A stretch of DNA of 31,157 nucleotides from Nemertoderma westbladi (Eukaryota > Xenacoelomorpha > Nemertodermatida > Nemertodermatidae), in contig JAUCBJ010004477.1 of assembly GCA_032718475.1 (NCBI GenBank), forward strand, positions 1 to 31,157, given 5' to 3'. The position numbers and the translations under genes were made by a program. Below are positions 8,825-19,262 of the stretch, one piece after another. Under the pieces are notes generated by a model that had not been told where the DNA came from, ran no database searches, and saw nothing but the letters and a program-made list of their open reading frames with translations. How positions within the stretch are numbered: position 1 is the stretch's first letter; every line of letters starts with the position of its first letter.

Positions 8825-11707
8825 CTACCATGGTTGCTTTCTCACCCACCGCAATATAATTCCGCTATCGGTACGGGTTTTTATACTCGCTGATTCTGCG
8901 GCGCGAACTGTATCCCGAACCGCGGTCATTAGATTCTGCGCGTTTCCGACCAACATCTCGGTGGCTTCCAAATCCTCGGTAGTTCCACCATCGGGAATCT
9001 CGGAGTCCAACTGTTGTGTCAGATCCCCCAACATCGTCGCCTTCACTGTTGACAAGATCTTCAACTGAGTCGCTATCGTCGGCATCTTTTCTGATACCTG
9101 GAGTAACATATTCCTCATCCGTTTATCGGTGCAGCGTTCCGCTTCTCTTCTCGCTATCCGGGTCACTTCGCCCGACTCGTATGCGATCTGTTGGGCCACA
9201 TCGATCAACGTCTTCTTCGTGCCGCCGCTGCCGCGAACTAAAGCGCTCATCGTCGCCATCAGTACAGCCATACGTTTGGCAGCAGCTATGATCTCATTCC
9301 CAGCGCTCTGCCACTTCTGGACCTCAATGTGGAGGGAGTGGGCCGCTGTCAGTATCGGCTGGTTGCTCTTTGGGGTCGGGAATTCAGCTTCTTTAGAGTC
9401 GTCATCCACGAAGTTAACAGGTAAACTGGAGGGCTCGGCGTTGGATGTGGTAGGTGCAGGGGGGCGTGGAGGGGGGGACGGTTTAACCGAAAGGTTACCC
9501 AACTGAGGTGCCAGCTGCGGGGACAATGCATCCCCCACGCGGCGCACTGCCGTGCGAAGGCCTTCGTTCTTAACCCGCCAATCAGAATGCTTCCCTGTCT
9601 CAGTGATACCAGCCGCTAAAATCTTAGCTGACCCTACCATAGGGGCGATAGAAGATGCGAGATTGGAAGACGCAACACTGATTCCTTGGCAATACGATTG
9701 GTCCTCCGAATTATCTACCTCCTGATTGGCCACTGTGAGCACTCTGTTGGAACGCCGCGCGATGCTAGAGGCGCCCTTTACTAGACCAGGGACGTTCCTA
9801 TCTGCCACTGAGCGCTCACAGAACTCAGTGTCTCTCCGTATCGCCAACTCATTAGCTCGCACAAACTCTCCTACATCTGTGGCAGAATCGACCAACTTTG
9901 TCAGTTTATCTACGTTGTTTAGCCACTCCTTCTGTAGCATCTCCAGATGTGTTTTGTTCATTCCGTCGTCAGGATTATCAAATACCACGCACGCGATGTT
10001 GACCACTTGTTGCGTCATAGACGAGACCGTTCCTGCCGTGTTCTCCAGGGCCTCGACTAACACGCGGTTTCTAGAACGCCCACGGCGCGCCACAAGCACC
10101 GCGGTGGCCACCATCCGATCGACGTGATTGTTGAACCCGACCTTGGCGGCTCCAAACTCCGTCTGTCTGTTGGGCTGACTCATTGGAAGGTATGCTGTAT
10201 GAACGAGCTGGCGTAACGGCGAGCTCGTATCCATAAAGTCATCCGAAACCTTATCCACTATAGACTCCTGCACGGAGTTATTGAGATCATTCAACAACTT
10301 GGCTAGTTGAGACGTTATTTGTTTGGCTTCAGGGCTGTGAGCTCCTTTGTTTTCTATAGCGGCGTTTAGATTACCGCTTTGTGATACAATATCATCGCAA
10401 CTACTTAGGATATTAGAACGAACTGCCGGGTTTATATTAACGGCATCAGCTAGTTTCCTTGCTTCTGTGACGAGTGCTCCTAAGGCTTGGAAACCGATGT
10501 TGTGTTTGGCCCCAAGGGGGTTACGAAGCCATTGGTTAGCTTGGTCTATCATAGCCGCGAATATTGGCGCGGGTTTAGACGGCCCTGTGTATGCTTGGTT
10601 GTGAACCGCAGCTGTTAAAAAGGAATTCAGTATATTTAATTGTTCTAGAATTTCAGCAGCTAATTTTCGAGCTTCGGGAGATTCACCGCGACCTTGGGCC
10701 CTAAACCGAGAAAGTTCACCAACATTCCGATCCATGCGGTCTCGCAGGGTTTCTATATCCGATCGCAATGGACCGGTAACAATTCTAGAGAAATCCGCGG
10801 TCTTTGAGAGAAGTTCCCTGAGGCTCTGCTCCCCGGCCCCTCCCCCCTCCATGTTGAGATGAATCAGCCAATCGTTAGCCATGTCGATCTTACCAACAAT
10901 GGAGCCGGCCAATCGCTTCATGGATCTGAGTTCATCTTCCTCCCACGAGGCCTCATCACTTGTCGTCAACTGTAACACCCGAACCATCTCGTAGATCTCC
11001 TCGCTAATCTGCCGCACCACGTAGTTCCGATTGTCCACCGCTTGTGGGTACCCCGAGGTGTTCATGGTATTCACCACCATTTTAATAGCGGACACCAGAA
11101 TGGGGGTTAACGATTTCACGTTAATCAGGGCATTACACAGCATCTCACGGTGATTAGCGTGGGTTAACTCCTTTTCCCTCACTTCTATGCTCTTGGTCAT
11201 GGAGGTCAAACCCGGGGTTAGATTCCTAAGAAACGTCGCCAAATCCTCCATGCTGTCCACTACTTCGGAAATGGCGAGATATTCTAGAACGCTTTTACAC
11301 ATTCGTATGATCCTGCGAACCTCTGCCTCATCAAAGGTCAGTAACAACGCAGAAGTGCCGCTCAAAATGCCCCTAGAACCGCTGATTAGAACCTTTCGAG
11401 CTTCTGAAGAATGTGGATCCTCCCTCAACAACTTTGTCGACTTGATCAGCAACCCCGATGCTTGTTCAACTCGTTCCAACGGGATCGGCATATCTTGCTG
11501 GAGTATTTTATCGGAAGTCGACGCGGCTAGGTCTCGCCCAACCTGTAGGAGATTATCAACGGCACCGGCCACACATCGAACTGGTTCGGTTAGATCTGGG
11601 ATCGCATTACCGCATTCTCCCTCCTCGTGTAGGATAACCAGTTGGGAAACCTGTTGAGCAACCGGTTCTAGAATACTCTCTATAGTTTTCGTATGGAATA
11701 CAGGCAT
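8825..11707 (-). CDS. vcl: Vinculin, intronless, 960 residues
   Basis: Vinculin links talin and alpha-catenin to F-actin at cell-matrix and cell-cell junctions. The start is set at the ATG giving MPVFHTK, the conserved vinculin N-terminus, with A at -3; the open frame runs a few codons further upstream but has no ATG. Head domain D1 (~1-250) carries the conserved RGILSGTSALLLTFDEAEVR at ~112-131. Two ~110-residue helical repeats follow (~261-378 and ~379-495; vertebrate vinculin has three), then a D4-like region, a proline-rich linker (~742-785, SPPPRPPAP) and an actin/lipid-binding tail (~785-960, with AGNEIIAAAKRMAVLMA and TIATQLKILSTVKATMLG). The tail ends RWVRKQPW, two residues short of the usual Tyr-Gln. 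The whole 2.9 kb is uninterrupted and G+C-richer than its surroundings. Identity is certain; whether it is the only vinculin locus or a retrocopy is open. Confidence 0.95.
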   Translation of the reverse strand: MPVFHTKTIESILEPVAQQVSQLVILHEEGECGNAIPDLTEPVRCVAGAVDNLLQVGRDLAASTSDKILQQDMPIPLERVEQASGLLIKSTKLLREDPHSSEARKVLISGSRGILSGTSALLLTFDEAEVRRIIRMCKSVLEYLAISEVVDSMEDLATFLRNLTPGLTSMTKSIEVREKELTHANHREMLCNALINVKSLTPILVSAIKMVVNTMNTSGYPQAVDNRNYVVRQISEEIYEMVRVLQLTTSDEASWEEDELRSMKRLAGSIVGKIDMANDWLIHLNMEGGGAGEQSLRELLSKTADFSRIVTGPLRSDIETLRDRMDRNVGELSRFRAQGRGESPEARKLAAEILEQLNILNSFLTAAVHNQAYTGPSKPAPIFAAMIDQANQWLRNPLGAKHNIGFQALGALVTEARKLADAVNINPAVRSNILSSCDDIVSQSGNLNAAIENKGAHSPEAKQITSQLAKLLNDLNNSVQESIVDKVSDDFMDTSSPLRQLVHTAYLPMSQPNRQTEFGAAKVGFNNHVDRMVATAVLVARRGRSRNRVLVEALENTAGTVSSMTQQVVNIACVVFDNPDDGMNKTHLEMLQKEWLNNVDKLTKLVDSATDVGEFVRANELAIRRDTEFCERSVADRNVPGLVKGASSIARRSNRVLTVANQEVDNSEDQSYCQGISVASSNLASSIAPMVGSAKILAAGITETGKHSDWRVKNEGLRTAVRRVGDALSPQLAPQLGNLSVKPSPPPRPPAPTTSNAEPSSLPVNFVDDDSKEAEFPTPKSNQPILTAAHSLHIEVQKWQSAGNEIIAAAKRMAVLMATMSALVRGSGGTKKTLIDVAQQIAYESGEVTRIARREAERCTDKRMRNMLLQVSEKMPTIATQLKILSTVKATMLGDLTQQLDSEIPDGGTTEDLEATEMLVGNAQNLMTAVRDTVRAAESASIKTRTDSGIILRWVRKQPW

Positions 11708-11775
11708 GTTTCTTCGGGAAGGCACCAGCTATTATACTGCCAATTACAATATCATTATTGTTTGTTCGAAAATAC

Positions 11776-11812
11776 TACCATTTGGTAATATTACCATTTG
11801 GTAATATTACCA
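11776..11812. promoter_or_regulatory. Tandem 14-bp palindromes upstream of vinculin
   Basis: TGGTAATATTACCA, a perfect palindrome, occurs at 11783-11796 and again at 11799-11812, within a 16-bp tandem unit (taccatttggtaatat). The pair lies 76-105 bp upstream of the vinculin ATG, where a promoter or 5'UTR would be. Two-fold symmetry suggests a dimeric factor site, but this could be a chance microrepeat. It is not a CArg box, which needs six A/T bases between CC and GG. Confidence 0.4.
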
Positions 11813-12345
11813 TTGTTTCTACAAAACAAATATTTATAATTATCAATTTAGGGAGTAATTATTTAATTATGTAATCAATTTCTTAAAGATAAGTACAGCT
11901 TAGGTACAACACAGTAGAATAGTTTGCTTTATAAAGTGGTAAATAATAAATCAATTATATAATTGTTCGAATAAATATAAAGTCACTTTACTTGCAAATG
12001 CTACGTCCCATTTATTAGATAAAAAGTCAATTAATATCACCACTTATTTTAATGATTCATTTTATAATCATTTAGTTGAAGTAGTTATGGATAAATTGCT
12101 ACGTACATACGTACATAAATACATACAATTATTAAAAACTTAAAACAAAATCGTACTCGTCTTCTTTATTCTTAAAATGTGAATTGATCAGATCATCCAT
12201 ACTTGAAACTAAATTCAACGAGCAGATATAGTAATATATAGTACAAGAGTCCCCCTTATCACATTTTACTTTATTTATATTACTTTTAAGCAAATATAAA
12301 CACGAAATATTCTTTAGTTTACAATAAATACAGAAATTGAAACTA
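11813..12345. other. A+T-rich interval between vinculin and a putative gene end
   Basis: No ORF supported. It contains acgtac/acatac microrepeats at ~12100-12126. On the minus strand, TTTATT at 12270-12275 gives AATAAA about 70 bp past the putative stop at 12346, which would serve as a poly(A) signal for the exon pair described next. Confidence 0.4.
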
Positions 12346-12642
12346 TTATGGTTTGTTAGGCTGTCGTATTTCGTAATCCAAAGGGCGGTCACGGCGTTCC
12401 AAGTAGGTATTCAGTTCACTGGTAAATAGACCTACACAATAAAATAAAAATAATAAAATTGTTGTTAAGAATGGACATAGACAACCACAACAAGAGAACG
12501 TAATTAATTATTCTAACAGGAGTGCCATTCCATGGAACAGCGGTGGTTGATAAAAGTTATTGTTATAAATCTGGCAACTTTACCTAAACACATTCTTGGC
12601 TATGGCTGCCCAGATAATTGTCTCCAAATACATATGGGTGTC
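12346..12642 (-). CDS. Possible last two exons of an unidentified gene
   Basis: On the minus strand, exon A (12642-12584, 59 nt) follows a pyrimidine-rich acceptor ending CCCCAG. It reads DTHMYLETIIWAAIAKNVF and ends at a donor TTTAG|GTAAAG. The ~165-bp intron ends with a T-rich tract and ACCAG|T at 12418. In the matching phase, exon B (12418-12346) reads SELNTYLERRDRPLDYEIRQ and four more codons to a TAA, followed by AATAAA. Exon B codons are G+C-richer than the flanks. A competing acceptor (TGTGTAG at ~12434) would give a much shorter C-terminus. I do not recognise the protein and found no secure upstream exons, so this model is tentative. Confidence 0.25.
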
Positions 12643-13344
12643 CTGGGGTGATACAGCAAATATACAACAATAAAGGCACCTATGCTAACCAGTGGTAGTT
12701 ATTAAAATATTTAAGAGCCTTTGAATGAGGAGACAGGTGCCAATCTTGGAATGTCAGAATGTTCATTGGTCATTGGTGGCCTAGCAGCTATATATAGGAC
12801 TACTACTGTACAAAAACCAGGTCTTCGAATTCCCACATTGTTAGTAGATATGTAGGCTACTAAAGATAAAGAATTATGTGAGCCATTAAAACACAGTAAT
12901 ATAACATTAATCCCGCGCAAACAAAACCAGTAAAAGGGAAATATGCTAAATATACTGTTGTTTACAAACTACAGAACTATGCTTTCACTTAATTCATAAT
13001 GGTCATGGTAGGTAATACAGTAGTAGGTAGGTAGTACTGTAATAGTGATGCAAAAAATATAAGGTGTTGTTCGAGTAAGCATGTCACTGCTGTAACACAC
13101 AATAAGTGCTATTATGGCTTTCTTGGATTTTACCGAGCAAAATATAAACAAAAATTATAAAAATTTACTAATTTTCACCATTATCTAGAAATGGCATGTA
13201 ATGGGCGGCAGGACAGGACAAGGTTAAAGCAGGGTTGAAAACGCTACGACGACAAAGGACCACCGACAATGAATGACAATGAAATATCTTTCATTTATTT
13301 ATTTCGCCTATTCCTTTCTCTTAATTGATGAGGGAAAGGTTTAG
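12643..13344. other. No supported feature
   Basis: A+T-rich. If the exon model at 12346-12642 is right, upstream intron and exon sequence should lie here, but I could not identify a secure exon. Confidence 0.4.
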
Positions 13345-13600
13345 TACATATCTGGCAAGTTTCATATAATCTCAGATGTATCAATACATCTGCCACACAA
13401 CTACAGTAGGATGGATGCATCTCCGGTCGTCCGCGCAACGCAATCCACAATCCGCGATCCGATCAGTCATGTAATTCATCAGCATCATAAAGACCATAAT
13501 CAACATCCTTTAGCACACATTCCAGTAACCAGTACCCGTAAAGGGTAGAGACGTAAAGGTAACGGGCCGGGCCGGGCCTAACTTATGTTGTGTCCTATGG
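13345..13600. other. G+C-elevated patch open in several frames
   Basis: On the plus strand an open frame contains ATG at 13411 and encodes 45 residues starting MDASPVVRATQ, with a His/Gln-rich middle, to a TAG at 13546. On the minus strand overlapping frames are also open, one ending in a DVDYGLYDADELHD-like acidic tail. The cat/gat-rich composition explains much of this, so the coding strand, if any, cannot be decided. Beyond it, at 13562-13582, lies ggccgggccgggcc. Confidence 0.25.
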
Positions 13601-14458
13601 ACACCAATGGAATCTACCCGCCGTAAAAACAATTTTTAAGCGCCGTATAAAGTTCTACATTATGTCTACATCCTCTTCAACCTTCGGCAGTACATAATAC
13701 TGTAACTCAACTTTGAAATAAAATACCGGTAGTCTTGCTGATTATGGAATAATAATAATGTGCGGATATATATGTGTGATAATGTACCGTATGTAAATGC
13801 TTTTAGAATTACATTGAACTTTTAAACATGGCCTACACCCGCAGCTTACTTATATAACTTTCTATTATTATTAGACTGTACACACCAAACATGTATTGTA
13901 ATATGCAAACACGAAGATCTTTATCACAATGACAAATAAATATAATGTCATGATTATATTGGGATATTCATTGTCAATATGACTGTAAATAAGATAAGAA
14001 TTATCATTTTTGTATGTACTGTACCTATCCTATACCCATAGCGTACAGTACATTGATAATTGAATTTCCTTAAAATTTAGGGACGGCAAGGCAGTAGTAA
14101 GTAGTGCATTGTAACAGATGGCGGGCCCTAAATGGCTAAGATAAATAACATTTTAATAAAATTCCATGATGAAATCACCTAAAAAGATAGGAAACTGGAG
14201 GCAAATTCTATTCCTGTGAATCAATAACTCGTCTCCATGTTAAATAATCAATTAAGCAGAAAAGGAGCAGGTTACAGTGGTTTGTTATTCTAACCAAAAC
14301 AATAAACTAAAAGCAATAGAACAGGTTACAGTTTATTTCCCAGCCCAGGCTCTTAGGCCTGGCTCCCTATTTAAAATATTGTATATAACGTAGACGTGTA
14401 GACCTACAATACACGCGTACTCCTCACCTGAGCAAACATCCATAACCAAACCATAAAA
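13601..14458. other. No supported feature
   Basis: A+T-rich non-coding sequence. A 28-codon minus frame ending at 13655 reads plausibly but is too short to support. Confidence 0.4.
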
Positions 14459-14519
14459 CCTCAACCTCAACCTCAACCTCACATGAATGATGATTCCCGT
14501 CCTCGGGAATCATCATTCA
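14459..14519. repeat. cctcaa microsatellite followed by a perfect 16-bp hairpin
   Basis: About four units of cctcaa (~14459-14480) are followed by tgaatgatgattcccg (14484-14499), a 4-base loop tcct, and the exact reverse complement cgggaatcatcattca (14504-14519). The loop segment cgtcctcgg is repeated directly after the hairpin (from ~14519). Confidence 0.9.
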
Positions 14520-15640
14520 CGTCCTCGGTCCTCTATCTGCCTGGACTGGGTTGGGTAGGTTAAATTATCATACGTAATGTAAATTTTTCTCAACCTTACG
14601 ATGGATGGCCGAGAACGGCCATAATTTTCATAACAAAAACAATACTAATCTATTTGTATTATCTGACGTGAATATTTGCCGTGAAAATTGACTACAAGTT
14701 CAATCTGCATGTGCTTGCTTGCTTGTACTGCTGCAGCTGTCCGAGGGTAGAAGCAGGTAGAACTCTTCTACAATGGTGACTTTATGAAAGCCGCCACGAA
14801 ACAAAATGAATTAGACAATATAATTTAATGTGCAAATTCATGACAGATTTTCATGGCATATTGGATTTGCGGCCAAATTTCAGTCCGTCAGAATCTCTCC
14901 AAAACAATGGAATTTATACTATCTGTCTAAAACATTTCCAACATAGGTTTTCTTGGTCCGTGACTTCATTCCTGATATCAGTATTCAAATTTGGAGTCGT
15001 GGTTCCTGTCTGTAAGCCTGTCAGTCTACCGTCAAAATATAACCGACAGCCTGACAGCCAAACAGAAGTCATCAAATGTTAAAACTGACACTCGAAATGG
15101 ATTCTGCGACCCAGAAAACCCCTACAGTTAAACCTTTAGCTAGAAGATCTGCCCTTTATTTGGCGGATAGATTGTCGGATAGTCAGAAAGGCCGACAGAC
15201 AGACAAACAGACTAACTAGATTTCATTAAAAGAGAAAACTCACCTCAGAAATGAAATCAGCGACCATGAAAACCCCCATAGTTAAAATCTTAACATGGAA
15301 GACCGTTAACTCCTCCGAAACTATACCTATGAAAGTTATATCAAACTTTAATATTCTTAGGCCTTTCTTTTATTTCAGAATATTTCCGCATTTTTTTTAA
15401 GAAAAAACATAAAAAAACGTGGATTTTTAAATTTTTTTAAAAATGTTGAATATATTTTTACAAAATTGCCAAAAACAGTATCAGATGTAGAAAATGAAAA
15501 TAAAATAAGTGGCCGAAGAATATGATGAAATTTAACATACTGTACTGGTTCCAAAAAAGGTGGCATCGAAAAATGAAAATGGGAAATAACATTAATTTTT
15601 TTGATTTGATGATTGAATGATTTTTTTAATCTTACGCAAG
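14520..15640. other. Non-coding, with a diverged direct repeat
   Basis: No gene seen. A ~53-bp segment at ~15096 (gcgacccagaaaacccctac) recurs in diverged form at ~15250 (gcgaccatgaaaacccccat). gacagacagacaaacagac lies at ~15191. Confidence 0.45.
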
Positions 15641-15655
15641 CCGCTAGGGGGCGCT
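15641..15655 (+). promoter_or_regulatory. CTCF-like motif
   Basis: ccgctagggggcgct fits the vertebrate/fly CTCF core CCASYAGRKGGCRSY at every position but the third (G for A). It stands alone in non-repeat sequence. Function depends on this organism having CTCF, which cannot be seen here. Confidence 0.35.
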
Positions 15656-17145
15656 AAAACTTTTTTTTTCAGATTTTCATTTACTTTAGTTCATTCTCAT
15701 TTCGATGGTACATAGTTTTCTGCGCATTTTTAACCATAATGGAGACAAATTAAACAAATTAAAAAAACAACAGGAGTGCGTGAAGGGTGATTGGTTACCC
15801 CCCACCCCCCCAAACCGTCAATTATCACGGTATTAAGTAATTAAATTGTTGTTGCGAAAACGATGGTCGGTAATTCCAAATTCAATTGGCAGTTGGCACC
15901 CCCGGTACCGACCCAACCCGAGGCGTCCTATTAAAGATCCTACTACTACATTACATTAGACCCTCAGGAAATTATACTTGAGTTTAGGCTGCCAATACTT
16001 CCACAAACTGTAACAGATGTGACAAATAGTGTACTAATTTATTTATTTAATTTCGCATTGATTTATGACAAACGGTAGTCTAGAAAATATTGAAATTAAT
16101 TAATTAATCTTAAATTTAATTTGTTTATCCAAAAAATATATTGATTGGCCAACCGTAACCATTAAATATGAGAAGAATAATTCTTCATTGGCGTGATTTA
16201 TGTATGCGAATGGAAACTCAGTTTGAAACTAATCTTCCTCCAACATTACTGGCTAAATTAACACCAACCACAATCGCTCCTTTATTTATTGCTTACATAC
16301 TAAATTCACCTCGGATTGGGTTTCTCCCTTTTAGTCCAGGGGTACACTACTACACCACTATAGACATACCTCCACTTGTCCGATCCTATAGGCTGTGACT
16401 CCAGAGCATACAGTAGTTGAATCAGCAACTCAGACAATCTATTTAATATGGTGAAGCTTTTAAAGTAAGAGCCAAATTGGTTCTCGGCATGGGGCGTCTT
16501 ACAGCTGCAGACAATGTTAGTCAGAATGAAGTTTGGAATATCATGAATCATCAAATAATTTTATTTTTTACAAAAAGAAAGAACAATTTCTTTCCGACTT
16601 TTTAATCCGCATTTTCGAGGATGAGGGATAGTCAAAGGAGTAATAAATGCTATTACTATCTTGAGGAATACTTTCTAAAAAACATTTAACCATTAAACAA
16701 CTTTCTAAAATAAAAAAAGGATAAATAATTATTCGATATAAGCGGAAAGTACCGCTTTTTTTTCTTTCATAATTTTACTTTCAATATAATAAATCGTAAT
16801 TTAATTTCTAAATAATAATAAAAATTTAACTTTTATGCCTTTTTACATTATTTAGACCTGGGTCCAAAATTCAACTCTTAGCAAAAGGCGATTCGATTCG
16901 TTAGAAGGAAGTCAACAGGGTGATGTAGGAAATCTTAATGATTTTGTCCTTGTTTAATAATACTAATAATAAATTGTTAAGATCAAATTTAGCATTTTTA
17001 TTAAAATCTTAATTAAAATATAATTAATTAATATTGAATCATATAGTACACAAAACTCAGAGTTCAACATTTTAACAGGAAATTTGACCACGTAGAGTTC
17101 AAAATTCCTGTCCCTATAATAGCCGATGAATATTTTATTTTCATT
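15656..17145. other. Non-coding, no secure gene
   Basis: A plus frame from ATG at 16168 to 16398 (76 residues) contains RIILHWRDLCMRMETQFETN but shows no domain or splice context I can rely on. The remainder is A+T-rich. Confidence 0.4.
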
Positions 17146-17264
17146 TGGTCGTACCCTAGATCCACCACTGCCCCCCCCCCCCCCCCCCCCCCCAAGTAGT
17201 GGCGTATTTAAAAATTTTGAAGGGGGGGGGGGGCAGACCCCCCCCACAACGCCATTCTAGTTTG
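17146..17264. repeat. Poly-C tract and poly-G/poly-C hairpin, hAT-like ends
   Basis: cctagatccaccactg runs into C23 (17171-17193). Then tagtggcgtatttaaa is followed by G12 (17222-17233), caga, a C-run and cgccattcta. The tagtggcg/cgccattcta pair and the G/C runs can fold back on each other. CCACTG and TAGTGGCG resemble hAT-type transposon ends, but no target duplication is clear. Confidence 0.55.
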
Positions 17265-19252
17265 AATACTTATCGGATGCGCACCATCCAAAATATAAAT
17301 ACGCGCCACACAAGCTTAAAATCTGGCCGCCCTTGCCTAAATTTGGGCTTGGCACCGAGCCACATCAAAATTTTCTAAACTTGCAACAAAATGGAAATTA
17401 AAATAATGAAATTGGTCTATTTGTAAATATGTTGATAAAATACAGACAAATGCCACATATTTGGCAGATTGGAAATCAGACAATAACTTCAATAACTATG
17501 TCCTTTAAGTTATGTAAGCAAACGCGTGCCCGTGCGTAGCGAGCGGAATTGTTATAATTATGATACATACTGACCTAGTACCAGTACCTAGTATAAATAC
17601 AGCAACCCTAGTATAGAGGTCGCTTTGGGTATGTCAATGATGGTGACGGTGACATACCCCGTAAATCCGCCACAACTGCCCCAAGCCGCAAACCTCCTGT
17701 CTGTCTCTATCAGGTGCTGAGAATGTCGAATTAATCTGTTACAACATAAGTAATATGCCTCGCCGTTGCATTGGCCCAGAATTAAGGTGTCCTACGACAT
17801 AACATTGCTCTAATAAAGGGCAGTAAGCCAACCAAAGGACAGTGTGAGCCGATTAGAATAACCAATCAAATGGATCAATAGATATTAATATTGCAGGAAG
17901 GCGGTAAGAGGCAAATTTCAACATTCTGCGGCACTGTCTCATTCTCATTTCACTCATTAGGGGTGTGTAGTGGTGTAATGTGTATTACAGTATTCAGGTA
18001 TTACATTTACATTTTAGGATAGTTGTAGTCAATTTAAATTTATGTATGTATACTGATAGGCGATATTGCTACCAGTGCTGTGAGAATGACCGGCATGTAA
18101 ATTTTGATAACAGATCTGTTATTGATGTTAAGGTACCGTAGGCTGGAAGGTATTTAGTTAGGTAAGGTACCAGTACCGGTACTAGTTAAGTTTTATACAT
18201 TATTATACTTTATTGTTAAAATTGGCGTATTTACCGATCCGCATATGGCGATGGCGTAGTACTGTAGTACATTTCAGCATGTAGTGGCAGTGGGTAACAG
18301 ACGTTTCGGTTCGGTATACCGAGCTACACTAAAGGGATATTTTGAAAAATAAAATTTATTTAGAGTGCTGGTTCCAGGTTGGAATTCATGATGCAAAACT
18401 CGGACGCGTACCTGCGCGAATGACCGTGTACCATATGCTAGATGCGCACTCAGGTGAGAAAGGTGCGTGTTGCGCAGCAGCGCGCAGCTCTTGACTGTCT
18501 GTCTAAAGCGCACCCCAAATTAATTCAAATCACGAAAATACACAAAAAATTGCGCTCGCTTTGCTCGCGTTTATTTTTCATTTCACATTGTTAAAAGGTC
18601 TTTTACCATTTCATCATAATAATTGTGGTGCTGAAAATTGATCAATTTATTTTAACTATTACAGCTATTACAGCTATTGTTCAGCTGTTGTTATCTTATG
18701 TTTAGTTAGTGTATCTATGTATTAAGTATGAGTTAATTACATAGGCCTACTGTACGTTAATTATTATACACCATTTTTATAAAGTCGAGTAATGCTGTAA
18801 TGATAATGGATTAATGGATGCGGTAATGGATTAACAAATTACTTTTTAATACTTTAATAGGGCCTATTAACAATTTTGATGTTGCATTTACATTTATTCT
18901 GTAGATTCAATATGCTAAGATAAGCTTTGAAACGTTCAAACGCGTAAAAAAGGAATGAAAAATTGTTCTTATGAGGTCGAGGTGCGCGATATTTTTAATT
19001 TTTTGTGATATGCGTTGCGCGATTTTGTAGGATTATGATAAGGTGCGCGACGAAGACGAGCCAATTTTAGGTGCGCGGTGATCTCGAAACGCCAAGTTTA
19101 CCGTACCTGTGTACCTGAGCGCTCACGCATATGCATGAATTCCTACCTGTGCTGGAGATAATAATTATCTAGTGATCTCTAGATAATTGTTGATTTGATT
19201 GGTTGAACTGATTTGGCGGGAAGTTCAAATGCATAAGTCAGGTAATGGTGTA
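17265..19252. other. Non-coding, no gene seen
   Basis: Short gtaccagtaccggtact motifs lie near 18168-18185. Related gcgctcgctttgctcgcg and ggtgcgcg words recur between 18530 and 19080. No ORF of note. Confidence 0.45.
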
Positions 19253-19262
19253 GGGTGCAAGA

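Noticed and set aside
8757-11657. Plus-strand frames of 85-156 codons opposite vinculin
   Set aside because: They are antisense shadows of the vinculin reading frame, with no recognisable product.
11708-11725. Extending vinculin six codons upstream
   Set aside because: The upstream codon at 11725 is GTG; the first ATG, at 11707, matches the conserved vinculin N-terminus.
11776-11812. SRF-binding CArG box for vinculin
   Set aside because: ccatttgg has only four A/T bases between CC and GG; a CArG box needs six.
14828-15082. 84-residue ORF
   Set aside because: Composition matches the surrounding repeat-like sequence and no domain is visible.
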